A stretch of 37,604 bases of DNA, from NCBI GenBank assembly GCA_030145585.1, contig JAQYVK010000302.1, positions 1-37,604 of the forward strand, in the 5' to 3' direction. Of this stretch, positions 6,989 to 16,090 are shown piece after piece (position 1 is the stretch's first letter; each line of letters begins with the position of its first letter). A program made the position numbers and the translations under genes. Under the pieces are notes generated by a model that made no database searches, was not told the DNA's origin, and was given only the letters and a program-made list of their open reading frames with translations. The DNA is from Desulfatiglandales bacterium. Its GTDB lineage: Bacteria; Desulfobacterota; DSM-4660; Desulfatiglandales; HGW-15.

Positions 6989-7618
6989 ATGTCTGAAAAG
7001 TTGGTCGATGCGATCGTGAATATGCAAGAGGAGGAAGCCATATCCCTCACGAATGAACTCATCGAGGGCGGTGAGGATCCGGTAAAGATTCTAGACGCTT
7101 GTAGAGAAGCTGTGGGGGTCGTGGGAAAACGCTTTGAGGAAGGCACTTATTTCCTCCCTGAATTGATCATGGCTGGTGAGATGATGTCGCAAATCTCGAC
7201 GATTGTAAAGCCAAAGCTGCAAGGGACCCAAGAATCAAAAAAGGCGGGAAAAGTTCTCATAGGGACGGTAGAAGGAGATATCCATGACATCGGTAAGGAT
7301 ATCGTCACCTTCATGTTGGATGTCAACGGCTTTGATGTCCTCGACCTTGGGATCGATATCCCTCCCGCTAAATTTGTTGAGGCGATAAAAGACTTCCAAC
7401 CTGAAGTGGTCGGCCTAAGCGGGTTCTTGACTCTGGCTTTTGATTCCATGGTGGAGACTGTGAAAGCGATCAAAGATGCGGGTCTGCGAGATCAGGTAAA
7501 AATCATGATCGGTGGGGGTCAGATAGATGATGTGATAAAAGAATACACCGGCGCGGACGCGTATGGATTGGACGCGATCGCTGCCGTAAATCTGACCAAA
7601 GGATGGATCGGAGGCTAA
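6989..7618 (+). CDS. Corrinoid (B12)-binding methyl-carrier protein
   Basis: This 209-residue protein has the two-domain layout of the methylamine/methanol-type corrinoid proteins (MtaC/MtbC/MttC-like) and of the B12 module of methionine synthase. An N-terminal helical cap (about 1-85) carries the EEGTYFLPELIMAGE phrase. The C-terminal cobalamin-binding domain (about 87-209) has D97-x-H99-x-x-G102 with His99 as lower cobalt ligand, the SGFLT segment (144-148) and GGG (175-177). It carries a methyl group on cobalt between a substrate-specific methyltransferase and an acceptor. The start is ATG with AAGGGGG upstream. No methyltransferase (MtaB/MttB type) or reactivase gene is nearby, so the substrate is unknown. 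It ends at a strong terminator. Confidence 0.9.
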   Translation: MSEKLVDAIVNMQEEEAISLTNELIEGGEDPVKILDACREAVGVVGKRFEEGTYFLPELIMAGEMMSQISTIVKPKLQGTQESKKAGKVLIGTVEGDIHDIGKDIVTFMLDVNGFDVLDLGIDIPPAKFVEAIKDFQPEVVGLSGFLTLAFDSMVETVKAIKDAGLRDQVKIMIGGGQIDDVIKEYTGADAYGLDAIAAVNLTKGWIGG

Positions 7619-7650
7619 GAAGCCTCGAAATACTGCTGACGAGTTGCTGA

Positions 7651-7684
7651 AGAGAGGGTTTCATTGGCCCTCTCTTTTTTTTTT
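7651..7684 (+). terminator. Rho-independent terminator after the corrinoid protein gene
   Basis: AGAGAGGG (7651-7658) pairs with CCCTCTCT (7668-7675), followed by about ten T. It lies 33 nt after the stop codon. Confidence 0.9.
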
Positions 7685-8046
7685 GAAAGTCGTGTCTGAT
7701 TAATTTGAGCTTTTCTCCTCAGGCCCACTGAGCCCGCTATCCTCCCACACCTACTTTTTGATACCCACCATAAGGAATACCCACATTACCGTCACACCTG
7801 TTCAGCCGTCTTATCAATAGGCTGCTATGGCGAAGTCGGCCATTCCATAATTCCAGAATATGATTTTAGGGGAAACTTATTCCCTCCCAGTGATTAGCTC
7901 AATACAACATGAGGGGGCTATGTTGCTCGTGGACCACAACAGGTGCCAAAATATGGTCTTCAAGGGCCTATTAAGGGAAAGTTCGAAGCAGTCTTAAAAA
8001 TGGCATGGAAATCGGGCTAAATATTTTATTTCTATTAAGTTTTTGC
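7685..8046. other. Intergenic region upstream of the dcw promoter
   Basis: About 360 bp between the corrinoid-gene terminator and the mraZ promoter. I see no open frame with a ribosome site and no repeat. It may simply be spacer that insulates the dcw cluster from upstream transcription. Confidence 0.3.
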
Positions 8047-8076
8047 TTGACAAGGAGTGATTTATGGACGTATAGT
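8047..8076 (+). promoter_or_regulatory. dcw cluster promoter (PmraZ), sigma70-like
   Basis: A perfect TTGACA at 8047-8052 and TATAGT at 8071-8076 with an 18-nt spacer, 48 nt before the mraZ start codon. The -10 overlaps the first of the GTG boxes, so MraZ binding would be expected to block it. This is the only clear promoter I found for the division cluster. Confidence 0.8.
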
Positions 8077-8110
8077 GTCACAAAGTGAAATAAAGTGACA
8101 TGAAGTGTCA
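8075..8110 (+). promoter_or_regulatory. MraZ operator: four direct GTG boxes at 10-bp spacing
   Basis: Four direct repeats, GTGTCA (8075), GTGAAA (8085), GTGACA (8095) and GTGTCA (8105), begin exactly 10 bp apart. The last three are preceded by an A-rich spacer (AAAGTG, AAAGTG, GAAGTG). Known MraZ proteins bind tandem short boxes upstream of their own gene, and the Mycoplasma box is AAAGTG-like. The array lies between the -10 and the mraZ start, so autorepression of the whole dcw cluster is the natural inference. Four boxes match one face of an oligomeric MraZ ring. Confidence 0.85.
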
Positions 8111-8123
8111 GGAATGAGTATTA

Positions 8124-8561
8124 ATGTTTAGAGGACGTTCAAAACATAATCTGGATGAAAAGGGACGTTTGGCGATTCCGGCACGCTTTAAAGAGGTCAT
8201 GAATAAGACAAATGACCAGTGCCTGGTTCTAACGAACCATTTCAATTGTATCTGGGCCTTTCTCAGTGATGATTGGAAAATTATTGAAGAGAAAGCGGCC
8301 AACCTTTCTCTTTTCGATCGTGCCGTCAACACCTATCGCCGCTATTTTATCTCCGGAGCACAAGAATGTCCACTAAAACAGGGGAGGGTGACCATTCCTC
8401 CTGATCTGAGAGAGATCGCCGGTTTAAAGAAGGAGGTTGTCCTGGTAGGCGAATTAAAACTATTTGAAATTTGGGATAGGGAGGAATGGGAGAAGGAATT
8501 TGAGAGGGCAAAGGCAACTTTCCCTGAAGCCAGCCAGTCCCTCTCAGAATTGGGTATTTGA
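8124..8561 (+). CDS. mraZ: Transcriptional regulator MraZ
   Basis: This 145-residue protein is MraZ, the DNA-binding regulator that heads division and cell-wall clusters. It has two SpoVT/AbrB-like half-domains, each with the conserved loop: LDEKGRLAIPARF near residues 11-23 and QGRVTIPPDLRE near residues 87-98. MraZ forms a ring that binds tandem boxes at its own promoter; four such boxes lie just upstream here. The length is typical. It overlaps the next gene by 4 nt when the TTG start of rsmH is used, so the two are translationally linked. Confidence 0.96.
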   Translation: MFRGRSKHNLDEKGRLAIPARFKEVMNKTNDQCLVLTNHFNCIWAFLSDDWKIIEEKAANLSLFDRAVNTYRRYFISGAQECPLKQGRVTIPPDLREIAGLKKEVVLVGELKLFEIWDREEWEKEFERAKATFPEASQSLSELGI

Positions 8562-9508
8562 AGGGGGTGGAATTGGAATACCCTCACCAACCGGTTCTCA
8601 CAGGAGAGGTTGTGAGGACCTTGATCACAGAACCCGAAGGCATTTATGTAGACGGGACGGTTGGAAGTGGGGGGCACAGCGAAGCCATAGGAAGAAAAAT
8701 AAAGGCAAAAGGGCGGTTGATCTGCCTTGATAGGGATTCGGAGGCCATCCGGATTTCCAAGGGGAGGCTTACTCCCCTCGGCAAAAAAGTTACCTTGGTC
8801 AAAGGGAATTTTGCCGAGCTTGATAGGATTAATCATGATCTTGGGTTTGAGAAGGTTCAGGGAATTTTTCTGGATCTTGGGATGTCAAGTTTTCAACTGG
8901 AGCAATCCGGTCGGGGCTTCAGTTTTAACCGGGACGAACCCCTTGACATGAGAATGGATGCGAATGAGGAGGCCACGGCATACCAATTGATTAATCAACT
9001 CGCCCAGAAAGACCTTGAAAAGATTTTGAAGAATTATGGAGAAGAGAGAAGGGCTAAGGCTGTTGCAAAAATGATTACCAGGGAGCGGAAAATAAAGTCA
9101 GTAGACACTTCACTGCAATTGGCAAATTTGATCCGGTCAGTTGTTCCCCCCTCTCGTCGACCAGGAGCGAAACACCCTGCTACCCGCACCTTCCAGGCCC
9201 TCAGAATTGCAGTTAACAGAGAATTGGAAAATTTGGAGGCATTTCTGGGTAATGTCCCATCCCTCATTCAAGCAGGGGGACGATTGGTCATCTTGTCCTA
9301 TCATTCCCTTGAAGACAGACAGGTCAAACAGGCCATGGTGGATTGGGAAAAGAGATGTCACTGTCCGCCGGATCTTCCCGTATGTGCGTGTAAAAAAAGG
9401 CCCCTCTTTAGACGCCTGCTGAAAAAAGGGATTAGGCCGAGTCAAGAAGAAATAAAGGCGAACCCAAGGGCTCGAAGCGCCCTCTTAAGGGCTGCGGAAA
9501 GGATTTGA
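8558..9508 (+). CDS. rsmH: 16S rRNA (cytosine(1402)-N(4))-methyltransferase RsmH
   Basis: RsmH (MraW) methylates N4 of C1402 in 16S rRNA using S-adenosylmethionine. Seen in the sequence: YPHQPVL at the N-terminus, the SAM-binding loop DGTVGSGGHSEAI (about residues 29-41), the acidic CLDRDSEAI turn, LDLGMSSFQL, and the C-terminal RSALLRAAER. The 316-residue length is normal. The start is uncertain. TTG 8558 overlaps the mraZ stop; TTG 8573, just after the G-rich stretch at 8563-8570, would remove five residues; GTG 8567 is also in frame. It is the second gene of the dcw cluster, one nt before ftsL. Confidence 0.95.
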   Translation: MKGVELEYPHQPVLTGEVVRTLITEPEGIYVDGTVGSGGHSEAIGRKIKAKGRLICLDRDSEAIRISKGRLTPLGKKVTLVKGNFAELDRINHDLGFEKVQGIFLDLGMSSFQLEQSGRGFSFNRDEPLDMRMDANEEATAYQLINQLAQKDLEKILKNYGEERRAKAVAKMITRERKIKSVDTSLQLANLIRSVVPPSRRPGAKHPATRTFQALRIAVNRELENLEAFLGNVPSLIQAGGRLVILSYHSLEDRQVKQAMVDWEKRCHCPPDLPVCACKKRPLFRRLLKKGIRPSQEEIKANPRARSALLRAAERI

Positions 9509-9509
9509 T

Positions 9510-9875
9510 ATGGTTAGACGGATGAAATTCTCTGAGCTCCAGGGGAAACGGAACGAGAAATCAGGCGTCCGCATAAAGAATGCAAAAAAACGAGAGAGGA
9601 AACCCCGTCTCACCCATCACCAGATCTTCCTTGTGGGCTTCCTCCTCCTCGTCTTTATGGGGAGCGGTATTGGCTATGTCTGGTCTAATTTTGAAGGGAC
9701 CCAGATCGGATATGACTTGAGTCGATTGCAAAAGGAAGAACGAGAGCTCATCGAACTGAACAAGAAGCTGAGAGTTGAGCTGGCAACCTTAAAATCACCC
9801 CAATTCCTAGAAAAGCACATTCGTGCATTAGGGCTTAAAGAGGCCTCTCCGGATCAGATTGTCATTTTGCCATGA
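9510..9875 (+). CDS. ftsL: Cell division protein FtsL
   Basis: This 121-residue bitopic protein sits where FtsL always does, between rsmH and ftsI. A basic cytoplasmic segment (about 1-36) precedes one membrane span (about 38-59), then a leucine-heptad coiled coil (about 65-100, LSRLQKEERELIELNKKLRVEL) and the short LGLKEASPDQIVIL tail typical of the FtsL/DivIC family. It would pair with an FtsB/DivIC partner and link FtsQ to FtsW-FtsI; the partner is not in this window. The stop overlaps the ftsI start (ATGA). Confidence 0.88.
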   Translation: MVRRMKFSELQGKRNEKSGVRIKNAKKRERKPRLTHHQIFLVGFLLLVFMGSGIGYVWSNFEGTQIGYDLSRLQKEERELIELNKKLRVELATLKSPQFLEKHIRALGLKEASPDQIVILP

Positions 9876-11824
9876 AAGTCAGGGAGAAAAATTGGATTAG
9901 GTTCAGAATGTACCTGGTGGCAGTCTTCTTCCTGGTGGGGCTGGGAATTATCTTGGCGAGGGCGTATCAACTCCAGGTCCTTCAAAAGGACAAATTGACC
10001 ACCATGGCCCGTGTCGGCTACAGGGACACCATAAAACTTCCACCGAAACGGGGCACCATCTATGACCGGGAAGGACATGAGCTGGCAGTGAGTATTGAAG
10101 TTGATTCGATTTATGCACACCCCAATCATGTGAAGAATAAGCCTGAAACGGCCCGTCAGCTGTCTAAAATACTCTCTATGAATCGGGGTAACATCCTTAA
10201 GGACCTTAAAAAAAAGCGCTCCTTTGTATGGATAGCCAGGAAGATTTCCCCGGAGAAGGGGAGTCAGATTAAGGCCTTGAAACTGGCAGGGATTGGTTTC
10301 ACGAAGGAAAGTCGCCGATATTACCCAGGGAGGGAGATAGGAGCCCATCTCATCGGGTTTTCGGGAGAGGATAACCAGGGCCTGGAGGGATTGGAAAGGA
10401 AGTATGACCGGTTATTAAAGGGTCCGGAACGCACCCTTGTCCAGATGAGGGATGCCCTCGGGCGCCCTTTTTTTATCAGCAGGGAAGTATCTCATGGGGA
10501 TGAGATGCACAACCTGATTCTGACCATTGATAAAGACATCCAATATAAGGCCCAGGAATCCCTCAAGGCGGCCGTAAAAAAAACAAAGGCAAAGAGCGGC
10601 CAGTGCATTGTCATAAATCCGGAGACGGGCGAAGTTTTGGCTATGGCCGTCGTCCCCCTCTTCAATCCCAACGTATTCAAGAAACATCGGCCTTTTCAAT
10701 GGAGAAATCGGATTATTACCGATGTCTATGAGCCGGGGTCGGCCGTGAAACCCTTTCTTTTAGCAGCTGCCCTCGATCGAAATATCGTAACCCCAAATAC
10801 AAAATTTTACTGTGAAGATGGGAAATACAGAGTGGCCAACCATACCATCCACGACACGAAAAAACACGACTATCTGAGTGCGGCGGAAATCGTCGCCTTT
10901 TCCAGCAACATCGGAGCCGTAAAGATTGGAAAGAGGGTGGGCTACGAAACATTCACTGCTTACTTAAAAAAGTTTGGATTCGGAGAGAAAACGGGCATCG
11001 AGCTTCTTGGAGAGCGAACAGGATTTATTCGCCCGGCCAAATCTGCAAAAGAAATCGATAAGGCAAACATTTATTTTGGCCAGGGCATGTCCGCAAGTTC
11101 CATCCAGCTGGCCATGGCCATGGGAGCCATAGCAAACGGGGGCAACCTAATGCGTCCCTTTGTTGTTAAAACTATCACGGATCAACGAGGAAGCGTGGTC
11201 AAAGAGAACCATCCCACAGTGATAAGACGGGTCATCCCTCCTAAAATCGCGAGGAAAGTGAAACGGGTGCTGGAGAGGGTGGTCATTGAAGGGACTGGAC
11301 CTGAAGCGGCCATTTCCGGGTTCAGGGTGGCGGGAAAGACCGGTACCTCCCAGAAAGTGGACCCCAAGACAAAAAAATATTCCAAAAAGAATTATGTGGC
11401 CCTATTTGTCGGGTTTGTGCCTGCAGAAAAGCCGAAACTGGTCATCATGATCTCGGTCGATGAGCCTAAGGGCGACCCCTACGGGGGCTTGGTAGCGGGG
11501 CCTGTCTTTAGGGAAGTGGGTGGGTGGACGCTCAACCATCTCCGGATCAACCCACAACTGAGGCTGGTTAAGGAGGAACCCCCGGGATTAAGTGATGTGA
11601 GAAGGCAAATCATAGAACCGGAGCCTGTAGTGAGTATAAAAGTTCCAGGACAACTCCCGGATTTCAAGGGTCAAAGTATGCGGGAGGTCCTGAAAGGGGG
11701 AAGATCCTTGGGGCTTGAGGTGATTTTAGAGGGGACGGGATTGGCTATCAAACAAGCTCCACGACCCGGATCTCCCTTAAAGAAAGTAACAAAAGTTAGG
11801 ATCCAATTTAGTCCCCCCATGTAA
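9872..11824 (+). CDS. ftsI: Septal peptidoglycan transpeptidase FtsI (PBP3) with C-terminal PASTA domain
   Basis: This 650-residue class B penicillin-binding protein cross-links septal peptidoglycan. It has a short cytoplasmic tail, one membrane anchor (about 13-30), the PBP dimerisation domain (RGTIYDREG near residue 60 onwards) and the transpeptidase domain. Catalytic motifs: S290-A-V-K293 (most relatives have STFK or STMK here), S344-S-N346 and K489-T-G491. The last 60 or so residues (VPGQLPDFKGQSMREVL, then LGLEVILEGTG and PGSPLKK) form a PASTA domain, which is usual in Firmicutes PBPs and also met in this phylum. It acts in the periplasm with FtsW. It overlaps ftsL by 4 nt. Confidence 0.95.
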   Translation: MKVREKNWIRFRMYLVAVFFLVGLGIILARAYQLQVLQKDKLTTMARVGYRDTIKLPPKRGTIYDREGHELAVSIEVDSIYAHPNHVKNKPETARQLSKILSMNRGNILKDLKKKRSFVWIARKISPEKGSQIKALKLAGIGFTKESRRYYPGREIGAHLIGFSGEDNQGLEGLERKYDRLLKGPERTLVQMRDALGRPFFISREVSHGDEMHNLILTIDKDIQYKAQESLKAAVKKTKAKSGQCIVINPETGEVLAMAVVPLFNPNVFKKHRPFQWRNRIITDVYEPGSAVKPFLLAAALDRNIVTPNTKFYCEDGKYRVANHTIHDTKKHDYLSAAEIVAFSSNIGAVKIGKRVGYETFTAYLKKFGFGEKTGIELLGERTGFIRPAKSAKEIDKANIYFGQGMSASSIQLAMAMGAIANGGNLMRPFVVKTITDQRGSVVKENHPTVIRRVIPPKIARKVKRVLERVVIEGTGPEAAISGFRVAGKTGTSQKVDPKTKKYSKKNYVALFVGFVPAEKPKLVIMISVDEPKGDPYGGLVAGPVFREVGGWTLNHLRINPQLRLVKEEPPGLSDVRRQIIEPEPVVSIKVPGQLPDFKGQSMREVLKGGRSLGLEVILEGTGLAIKQAPRPGSPLKKVTKVRIQFSPPM

Positions 11825-11895
11825 GACGTAACATGTTGGGGGCTAATCACATATCAACGCGTACCGGACAGATTGTGGAAGGGCGTCGGGAAACA

Positions 11896-13401
11896 ATGAA
11901 ACTTGGACAACTGATAACAGGGATGAGTCATTGCCAAATCTCCGGTGACCCGGAACAACCGATCAATGGGCTGGCCTATGATTCTCGTCAGGTCAAACCC
12001 GGAAATCTGTTTGTGGCCCTTAGAGGTCATGAGCGAGACGGGCATGATTATCTCGGGGATGCCCTTGAAAGAGGGGCGATGGCATTGGTTGGTGAAAGTT
12101 TTCTCGGGATCGGGGAGAACGTGACAAAGGTCCGTGTAGACGATTCTAGAGAAGCCCTGTCAAGATTGTCGATTCAATTTTACAACCACCCGTTCGATGG
12201 CCTAAACCTCATCGGCATCACGGGTACGAACGGAAAAACAACCACAAGCTATCTCTTGGAATCGATTCTGACTTCAGCAGGAGCAAAACCGGGCGTGGTG
12301 GGGACAATCAATTATCGCTACTCGGGTAAGAGTCATCCGGCACCAGTCACGACACCGGAATCCCTTGATCTGATGCGATTTCTCAGGGAGATGGCCGATG
12401 ATGGGGTAACGGATGTCATCATGGAAGTCTCCTCCCACGCCCTCGATCAAAAAAGGACTAAGGGTTGCCCCTTCAAGGTGGCTATCTTCACTAATTTTTC
12501 GAGGGATCACCTGGACTATCATCACACCATGGAGAATTATTTTAGATCCAAAAGTCTTCTATTCAGCGATTTGTTACGAAACGGGCAGAGTAAAAAAAAT
12601 ATCGCGATCTTAAACATGGATGATCCCAAAGGTGTCGAACTGGCCGCCCTAACCCAAGCGGAGATCATGACTTACGGTTTACGGGAGGTGTGTGATGTAG
12701 GGGCCGAATCCATAGCCTCGGACAAAGCCGGTCTTAAAGGAGATTTGATAACCCCTCAGGGAAAGAGGACTTTCCAGTCCCCGCTCATCGGTGAGATCAA
12801 TGTCTACAACATTTTGGCGGCGTCTGCGGCAGCGATAGCATTGGATATCGATCTGGACAGTGTTGTTGAAGGGATTGAAAGACTCGAAAGGGTGCCGGGT
12901 CGTCTGGAACCGGTGCGAAACAAACGAGGTCTGACCATCGTAGTAGATTATGCCCATACACCGGATGCCCTTCTGAAGGCCCTGCGGGACGTAAGGCCCT
13001 TCGTAAAAGGGAAATTGATAACAGTCTTTGGGTGCGGTGGTGACAGAGACAAGGGGAAGCGGCCCGAGATGGGACGCGTCGCCGGAGAACACAGTGATCT
13101 GGTTTTTATCACCTCAGATAATCCGCGCCGTGAAGAACCCATGTCTATTATAGGGCAGATTGAAAAGGGGACCCAAGAATCGGGTATGAAAAGGGTCGGG
13201 GGGTCTTCAAATCATCGGAGCAAAACACTCGGTTACATTATGGAAGTGGATCGCGAGACAGCCATTCGCCAAGCCATTTCGGAGGCCGATATAGAGGATT
13301 TCGTTCTGATAGCAGGTAAGGGTCACGAGGACTACCAGATTGTGGGCCGTGAGAGAAGGCACTTTGATGATAGGGAGGTGGCCGCTTCGGCCGCCCAGTA
13401 G
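11896..13401 (+). CDS. murE: UDP-MurNAc-L-Ala-D-Glu:meso-diaminopimelate ligase MurE
   Basis: MurE adds meso-diaminopimelate to UDP-MurNAc-dipeptide in the cytoplasm. Seen: YDSRQVKPGNLFVALRG in the N-terminal domain, the ATP loop GITGTNGKTTT, the central Mur ligase segment with MEVSSHAL, and DNPRREEP, whose DNPR motif marks diaminopimelate (not lysine) enzymes. ATG 11896 is preferred because MKLGQLITG matches the normal MurE start and gives 501 residues; an in-frame ATG at 11833 would add 21 atypical residues. It lies 71 nt after ftsI and 48 nt before murF. The sequence implies a Gram-negative type, DAP-containing wall. Confidence 0.95.
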   Translation: MKLGQLITGMSHCQISGDPEQPINGLAYDSRQVKPGNLFVALRGHERDGHDYLGDALERGAMALVGESFLGIGENVTKVRVDDSREALSRLSIQFYNHPFDGLNLIGITGTNGKTTTSYLLESILTSAGAKPGVVGTINYRYSGKSHPAPVTTPESLDLMRFLREMADDGVTDVIMEVSSHALDQKRTKGCPFKVAIFTNFSRDHLDYHHTMENYFRSKSLLFSDLLRNGQSKKNIAILNMDDPKGVELAALTQAEIMTYGLREVCDVGAESIASDKAGLKGDLITPQGKRTFQSPLIGEINVYNILAASAAAIALDIDLDSVVEGIERLERVPGRLEPVRNKRGLTIVVDYAHTPDALLKALRDVRPFVKGKLITVFGCGGDRDKGKRPEMGRVAGEHSDLVFITSDNPRREEPMSIIGQIEKGTQESGMKRVGGSSNHRSKTLGYIMEVDRETAIRQAISEADIEDFVLIAGKGHEDYQIVGRERRHFDDREVAASAAQ

Positions 13402-13449
13402 AATGGTTGTATAGTAGGTAAAATGTGACACAAACGGGAGTAGTGCTTC

Positions 13450-14859
13450 ATGGCTGCCAGATGGGGTGAAGTCACCCTAAAGGAGATTATTGTCGCCATC
13501 AAGGGTGATTTGATCTCCGGTCAGAGAGATCAAATCATTGAAGGTCTGAGCACGGATTCAAGGGGTATAAAAAAGGGCGACCTCTTTTTAGCACTCAAGG
13601 GCCTAAAATATGATGGCCATGATTTTATCAAGCAGGTCATGGATAAAGGGGCGGCCGGTGTCGTACTCCAGAGGGATTTCGAACCTAAAATCCCTAAAGA
13701 TAGAAACCGGGCGCTAATAATTGTAACCGATACGTTAAATGCCCTTGGAGATCTGGCCGGTTGGTGGAGACATCAGCAGAGGGTCCGTGTGGCAGCCATA
13801 ACGGGAAGTGCCGGCAAGACCACCACAAAAGAAATGTCGGCCGCGATCCTGGGAATCGGTGCTTCGACTTTAAAAAATGAGGGGAATTTCAATAATCTTG
13901 TGGGGCTTCCTCTCACGTTATTGATGCTGAAAAAAGATCATCGAAAGGCCGTATTGGAAATGGGGATGAATAGACCAGGGGAGATTGCCCGACTCACAGA
14001 GATTGCAGATCCGGATATTGGGCTTATCACAAATGTGGGCAGGGCTCACCTGGAAGGAGTGGGCGACATCAGGGGGGTGGCGAGGGCAAAGGTTGAACTG
14101 CTTGAGGAGATATCCTCAGATTCTCATGTGCTTTTAAACGGGGACGATGATTTGTTGATGGAAGTTGCCAAACCCTTTCAAAAAACAGTATCCACCTATG
14201 GCCTTGGGTCGGGAAACCATATTAAGGCCGAGAATATCGGCAGCCTCGGTCGCGAAGGGTCTTCATTTGAGCTCCAACATGAGGGAGGTTCTTTTGGGAT
14301 AAGACTAAAAGTCCCCGGGATTCAGAATGTACGGAACGCACTTGCTGCTTCAGCCATTGCTCTTTGCATGGAAACACCCGTGAACCAAATCGTCCAGGGA
14401 TTAAAGGGTTTTCGGGGAATCAAAGGCCGTTTTATGCCGACAAAACTCCCTGGCGGCGCTGTGCTCGTGGACGACACATATAATTCCAATCCCACCTCCC
14501 TCAAGGCCGCCCTAAACGCCCTAAAGGATCTTAAACCTGAGGGGGGCAGGGTCCTCGTAGGATTGGGGGAGATGATGGAGCTTGGGCAGGAAACCGTCAC
14601 GGCACACACCGAAGCGGGAGGGTTGGTAGCTGAGATGGCCCCCTTTTTTTTTACGGCCATGGGTGAGCATGCAAAAGAGATGATCAGGGGAGCCGTTGAA
14701 AAAGGTATGTCGTCGAAAATGGCGGTGTTGGTTGAGACTCACCAGGAAATGGCGCAAGCGTTGAGAGGTAAGATGGATGCCGGTGATCTGATTCTTTTGA
14801 AGGGTTCGAGGAGAGCAGGGCTTGAAAAAGTGGTGGAGAATCTGAAGGGTGGGTGCTGA
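13450..14859 (+). CDS. murF: UDP-MurNAc-tripeptide:D-Ala-D-Ala ligase MurF
   Basis: MurF adds D-Ala-D-Ala to the UDP-MurNAc-tripeptide, completing the pentapeptide. Seen: STDSRGIKKGDLFLALKG in the N-terminal domain, the ATP loop ITGSAGKTTTKEM (about residues 117-129), NFNNLVGLPLTLL, EMGMNRPGEI, and DDTYNSNPTSL near residue 340, all standard for MurF. The 469-residue length is normal. The stop directly abuts the mraY start (TGAATG), which suggests translational coupling. No ddl gene, which makes the D-Ala-D-Ala substrate, is present in the cluster. Confidence 0.96.
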   Translation: MAARWGEVTLKEIIVAIKGDLISGQRDQIIEGLSTDSRGIKKGDLFLALKGLKYDGHDFIKQVMDKGAAGVVLQRDFEPKIPKDRNRALIIVTDTLNALGDLAGWWRHQQRVRVAAITGSAGKTTTKEMSAAILGIGASTLKNEGNFNNLVGLPLTLLMLKKDHRKAVLEMGMNRPGEIARLTEIADPDIGLITNVGRAHLEGVGDIRGVARAKVELLEEISSDSHVLLNGDDDLLMEVAKPFQKTVSTYGLGSGNHIKAENIGSLGREGSSFELQHEGGSFGIRLKVPGIQNVRNALAASAIALCMETPVNQIVQGLKGFRGIKGRFMPTKLPGGAVLVDDTYNSNPTSLKAALNALKDLKPEGGRVLVGLGEMMELGQETVTAHTEAGGLVAEMAPFFFTAMGEHAKEMIRGAVEKGMSSKMAVLVETHQEMAQALRGKMDAGDLILLKGSRRAGLEKVVENLKGGC

Positions 14860-15939
14860 ATGTTATATAAACTGATTTATTTTTTTCATATTGATTTTTC
14901 AGTGCTCAATGTCTTTCGATATATCACCTTCAGGACCATTCTCTCGACCCTTGCTTCCCTTGCCTTCCTGTTTATTTTTGGAACCTGGGTCATCGGCAAA
15001 CTACGGGCTATGCAAATTGGAGAGTTCATTCGAGATGACGGTCCGCCCAATCACATAGACAAAGCGGGCACCCCAACCATGGGAGGTTGTTTGATCATCC
15101 CGGTCATTATAGTATCCACGCTTCTATGGGCGGAGTTGAACAATATCTATGTCTGGCTGGTGTTGTTTGTCATGTTTTGTTTCGGGCTGATTGGTTTTAT
15201 CGATGATTATCTCAAAGTGGTTCGGAGAGACAGTCAGGGACTCAGTAAGAAGGCAAAATTTTCTCTTCAGGTTCTTGTAGCACTGGTCGTTGCCATTGTT
15301 CTGGAACTTTACCCGGGGTTTGATGCGCGATTGAATCTCCCATTCTTTAAGACCATCACCCCTGATATAGGATTGTGGTACATTCCAGTCGCCATATTCA
15401 TAATCGTAGGGGCTTCGAACGCGGTCAACCTAACGGACGGATTGGATGGCCTGGCCATAGGCCCCATTATTGTCGCTTTTGCAAGCTACCTGGTCTTTGC
15501 CTATATGGCCGGGCATGTGAAAATCGCTTCTTACCTTCAGATTCCTTATGTTGCGGGAGCAGGTGAACTGTCGGTGCTATGTGGTGCGGTCGTTGGGGCG
15601 GGCCTTGGCTTTTTATGGTACAACGCGTTCCCCGCTGAACTTTTCATGGGTGATGTTGGGTCACTACCCATCGGGGCGGTTCTAGGGACAGTCGCAGTGA
15701 TTACCAAACAGGAACTGGTCCTCATTCTTGTTGGAGGCATTTTTGTGGTTGAGACCCTTTCGGTCATATTCCAGGTCGTCTATTTTAAGCTGACCGGGGG
15801 GCAAAGGATTTTTCGCATGGCCCCATTACACCATCATTTTGAATTAAAGGGATGGCCCGAAACGAAGGTTACTGTTCGTTTCTGGATCATAGCCGTCATT
15901 TTGGCTCTGTTTTCGCTCAGTACCTTTAAATTGCGATAA
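14860..15939 (+). CDS. mraY: Phospho-MurNAc-pentapeptide transferase MraY
   Basis: MraY transfers phospho-MurNAc-pentapeptide to undecaprenyl phosphate in the inner membrane, making lipid I. It has about ten membrane segments over 359 residues. Catalytic features are visible: the conserved [15 protein letters not shown] with the paired aspartates, [13 protein letters not shown], and the [11 protein letters not shown] loop near the C-terminus. The length is the usual 360. It starts directly after the murF stop codon and is followed by a 151-nt gap before murD, the largest gap in the murine-precursor part of the cluster. Confidence 0.97.
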   Translation: MLYKLIYFFHIDFSVLNVFRYITFRTILSTLASLAFLFIFGTWVIGKLRAMQIGEFIRDDGPPNHIDKAGTPTMGGCLIIPVIIVSTLLWAELNNIYVWLVLFVMFCFGLIGFIDDYLKVVRRDSQGLSKKAKFSLQVLVALVVAIVLELYPGFDARLNLPFFKTITPDIGLWYIPVAIFIIVGASNAVNLTDGLDGLAIGPIIVAFASYLVFAYMAGHVKIASYLQIPYVAGAGELSVLCGAVVGAGLGFLWYNAFPAELFMGDVGSLPIGAVLGTVAVITKQELVLILVGGIFVVETLSVIFQVVYFKLTGGQRIFRMAPLHHHFELKGWPETKVTVRFWIIAVILALFSLSTFKLR

Positions 15940-16090
15940 TCGTCCATAAGATGAAGAATTGATAATTTCCTCCAGGTCAACGAGTGTTATGTCATAAGGA
16001 TACCTTTTAAAGTCACCGCTGGGGGTGATCCTAAATTCATAAAGGACTTATTTCTAGGACACAACACTATAGAAAAGTTTCAAAAGGAAA

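Noticed and set aside
8342-8836. 164-codon minus-strand open frame across mraZ and rsmH
   Set aside because: It lies opposite two certain genes with normal reading frames and has no recognisable protein features.
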